NCBI GenBank assembly: GCA_903934295.1
Contig: CAIZNI010000032.1
Location: 1 to 56,301 of the forward strand
From: an uncultured beta proteobacterium
GTDB taxonomy: Bacteria; Pseudomonadota; Gammaproteobacteria; Burkholderiales; Burkholderiaceae_E
Reading direction: 5' to 3'
DNA length: 56,301 nucleotides
Both the position numbers and the translations under genes were made by a program. How positions within the stretch are numbered: the first letter of the stretch is position 1; each line of letters starts with the position of its first letter. Below the pieces are notes generated by a model. It was not told the DNA's origin and ran no database searches. It saw only the letters and a program-made list of their open reading frames with translations. Shown here piece after piece: positions 54,439-56,301 of this stretch.

Positions 54439-55635
54439 ATGCGCACGAACACCGCCATCGCCTGGATCGTCATCGCCGAACTGCTGGGCACGGTGCTCTG
54501 GTTCAGCGCCAACGGGGTGGCCGACCAGCTGGCCCGCGACTGGGGCATCGGCGTGGCCGACGTGGGCGCGCTGACCAGCGCGGTCCAGCTGGGCTTCATA
54601 GCCGGCACGCTGGCGATCTCGCTCTCGGGGCTGGCCGACCGATTTCCGGCCAGCCGCATCTTCGCGGTCGGCGCCGTGTTCGGCGCGGCCGCCAATGCGA
54701 TGATTCCGCTGATGGCGCGGGACGTCGGCGACGCCTGGATCTGGCGCCTGCTGACCGGGGTGGCGCTGGCGGGCATCTATCCGATGGGCATGAAGCTGGT
54801 GATGGGCTGGGCGCCTGCGCGCGCCGGGGAGATGCTGGGCTGGCTGGTCGGCATGCTGGCGATCGGCACCGGCCTGCCGCACCTCATTCGCGCCACCGGC
54901 GGGGCGCTGCCCTGGCAGACCCAGATGCTGGTTGCTTCCGTCCTGGCGCTGGCGGCGGCGGCGATCGTCTGGCGGCTGGGCGACGGAGCGCACGCGGCCA
55001 GTGGCGGTCCGCGCGCCGCGCTGGCCTGGGGCAAGGTGCTGATGGCGTTTCGGGTGCCGGCCTTTCGCGCATCGGCATTGGGCTATTTCGGTCACATGTG
55101 GGAGTTGTACGCGGTGCTGACGCTGACCCCGTTCTTCATCGCCGGGGCGCTCGCGCGTCACGCCATCACCGATCCGCTGGCGATCGCCGGCTGGTCTTTC
55201 GCCACGGTGGCGGCCGGCGCGGTCGGTTGCGTGGCGGGCGGCGTCTGGAGCCGGCGGGTCGGCAGCGCCCGGGTGGCCGGCGCCGCCCTGGCCGGGTCGG
55301 GGGCGATGTGCCTGATCTACCCGCTGATCGCCGCCTCGGCGCCGTTGTGGCTGCTGCTGGCGGCCATGCTGTTCTGGGGTGCCTCGGTGATGGCCGATTC
55401 GCCCCAGTTCTCGGCGATGTCGGCCCAGGCCTGTCCGCGCGAGCTGATGGGCAGCGCGCTGGCCATCCAGAACAGCATCGGATTCCTGATCACCGTGCTC
55501 GGCATCCATCTGGCCAGCAACCTGTTCGATGCGCTGGGCGAGCGGGTCGCCTGGCTGCTGGCCCCGGGCCCCCTGCTGGGGCTGCTGGCCCTGCGCTCGG
55601 CCCGTATCCGCCCTGCCAGCGCAGCCGCCCGATGA
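54439..55635 (+). CDS. MFS transporter
   Basis: A 398-residue membrane protein with about 12 hydrophobic segments. It starts [35 protein letters not shown] is the TM2-TM3 loop and [22 protein letters not shown] the TM4-TM5 region. The next MFS gene overlaps its stop by 4 bases (ATGA), so the pair may be a two-gene transport unit. Divergent from the dehydratase; an amino-acid or keto-acid substrate would fit but is not shown. Confidence 0.85.
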   Translation: MRTNTAIAWIVIAELLGTVLWFSANGVADQLARDWGIGVADVGALTSAVQLGFIAGTLAISLSGLADRFPASRIFAVGAVFGAAANAMIPLMARDVGDAWIWRLLTGVALAGIYPMGMKLVMGWAPARAGEMLGWLVGMLAIGTGLPHLIRATGGALPWQTQMLVASVLALAAAAIVWRLGDGAHAASGGPRAALAWGKVLMAFRVPAFRASALGYFGHMWELYAVLTLTPFFIAGALARHAITDPLAIAGWSFATVAAGAVGCVAGGVWSRRVGSARVAGAALAGSGAMCLIYPLIAASAPLWLLLAAMLFWGASVMADSPQFSAMSAQACPRELMGSALAIQNSIGFLITVLGIHLASNLFDALGERVAWLLAPGPLLGLLALRSARIRPASAAAR

Positions 55636-56301
55636 GCCGCGACTTCGCCATCGTGCGGCGCCAGCCGTCCGCCCCGGGCCTGCTGATCGGCGCCCTTCAG
55701 CTGATGCTGGGGCTCACCTGGGCCGCGTATGTGCTGTTCTTGCCCCAGCTGGTGGTGTCGGCCGGTCTGCCGCGCTCACTGGTGCCCTGGCTGCTGGTGG
55801 TCGATCAGCTGGTGTTCGCCCTGTGCGATCCCTGGGCCGGGGCGGCCGGTGACCGGGCCGCGGCCGGCGCGCGCCGCTTCGGCCCGGTGATCGCCGTGGT
55901 GGCCGCGGGCAGCGCGATCGCCCTCATCGTGCTGCCGATGGTGGCCGGTGAATGGCCGGTGCCCGTGCTGGGCGCCTTGCTGCTGGTCTGGGCGATCGGC
56001 ACGGCCGCGCTGCGGGCGCCGCTGTGCGCGCTGCTCTCGAGCCACGCGCCCGGATCGGCGGGGCCCAATGCCGCGGTGCTCGCGGGCGGGCTGGCGCTGG
56101 CCTCGGCCGGCGCGGGCCTGCTGGTGCCGGCCATCCGAGACGTTTCGCCGGTGCTGGCGTTCGCCTTCGTCGGTGCCGGCACGGCAGCGGTGGCGCTGCT
56201 GGCGGTGCCGCTCGAGCGCTGGCTGCTCGCGCACGCCGCATCCGGTCCGACGGCGCCTGCGCCTCGCACGGCCACCCCGGCCCCCGCCCCCGCCCCCGCC
56301 C
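55632..56301 (+). CDS. Second MFS-like membrane protein, cut by window end
   Basis: At least 223 residues are present; the frame stays open to the right edge. It begins [16 protein letters not shown] and has about six hydrophobic segments, with [18 protein letters not shown] as an MFS-type TM2-TM3 loop. Only the N-terminal half is seen. The visible end is in what would be the central loop, made of Ala-Pro repeats. Its start overlaps the previous MFS gene (ATGA), which supports the chosen ATG at 55632. Confidence 0.75.
   Translation, partial: MSRDFAIVRRQPSAPGLLIGALQLMLGLTWAAYVLFLPQLVVSAGLPRSLVPWLLVVDQLVFALCDPWAGAAGDRAAAGARRFGPVIAVVAAGSAIALIVLPMVAGEWPVPVLGALLLVWAIGTAALRAPLCALLSSHAPGSAGPNAAVLAGGLALASAGAGLLVPAIRDVSPVLAFAFVGAGTAAVALLAVPLERWLLAHAASGPTAPAPRTATPAPAPAPA
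56280..56301 (+). repeat. GCCCCC hexamer repeat at the window end
   Basis: Three and a half copies of GCCCCC, in frame as Ala-Pro repeats, run up to the last base. The true length cannot be known from this window. Confidence 0.85.

Overview
The window is about 56.3 kb of very GC-rich DNA, almost fully coding, with 43 intact or partial protein genes and one recognisable pseudogene. No gap exceeds 300 bases; the longest are 264 bases (1071-1334, mostly the vsr remnant) and 270 bases (42454-42723, holding a 33-bp tandem repeat). I see no tRNA, rRNA, insertion sequence, integrase, CRISPR array or phage gene. The gene content suggests a betaproteobacterium of the order Burkholderiales: four tripartite-tricarboxylate-type (Bug/TctC) binding proteins without membrane partners, many CoA-linked catabolic genes, a GyrB with the long TOPRIM insertion, and a can-slyX-ygjP cluster. 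The species is not identifiable by eye.

Layout. 3-1070 is the 3' end of gyrB, so the chromosomal origin may lie nearby to the left. Next come a decayed very-short-patch-repair endonuclease gene (vsr) and a flavocytochrome-c-sulfide-dehydrogenase-like flavoprotein. 2.8-7.0 kb holds a Bug protein with an acyl-CoA carboxyltransferase, facing a second, paralogous carboxyltransferase. 7.2-17 kb is a mixed stretch: MFS exporters, an SDR, an acyltransferase, 2,4-dienoyl-CoA reductase (fadH), an MscS channel and a cytochrome P450 divergent from an MFS gene. 17-20 kb is a GST / atypical SDR / sulfatase run. 20-22.3 kb is an acyl-CoA dehydrogenase plus Bug operon. 22.4-29.7 kb has a beta-propeller secreted protein, a VIT-type metal transporter, a Bug protein, PhoX and an MFS protein. 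29.8-33 kb has an NTF2-FMO flavoprotein and the overlapping can-slyX-ygjP operon.

The most interesting block is 33-42.5 kb. An acyl-CoA ligase, a 4-hydroxybutyryl-CoA-dehydratase/HpaB-family flavoprotein lacking every Fe-S ligand, and a double-length fused acyl-CoA dehydrogenase form one minus-strand operon. It is divergent from a TetR regulator and an SDR, with a candidate operator between them and an epoxide hydrolase nearby. It reads as an undescribed CoA-thioester degradation route: activate an acid, oxidise or rearrange it, desaturate it, with ring or epoxide chemistry near by.

42.6-56.3 kb is more housekeeping: an Ig-like lipoprotein, nudC, prfC, a GST-like protein, panC, a dienelactone hydrolase, a zinc alcohol dehydrogenase, a GTP cyclohydrolase I with a histidine-rich leader, two M20 amidohydrolases, a threonine/serine dehydratase and two overlapping MFS genes, the last cut by the window end inside a GCCCCC repeat. 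Functions rest on motifs and remembered family sequences; no search was run.
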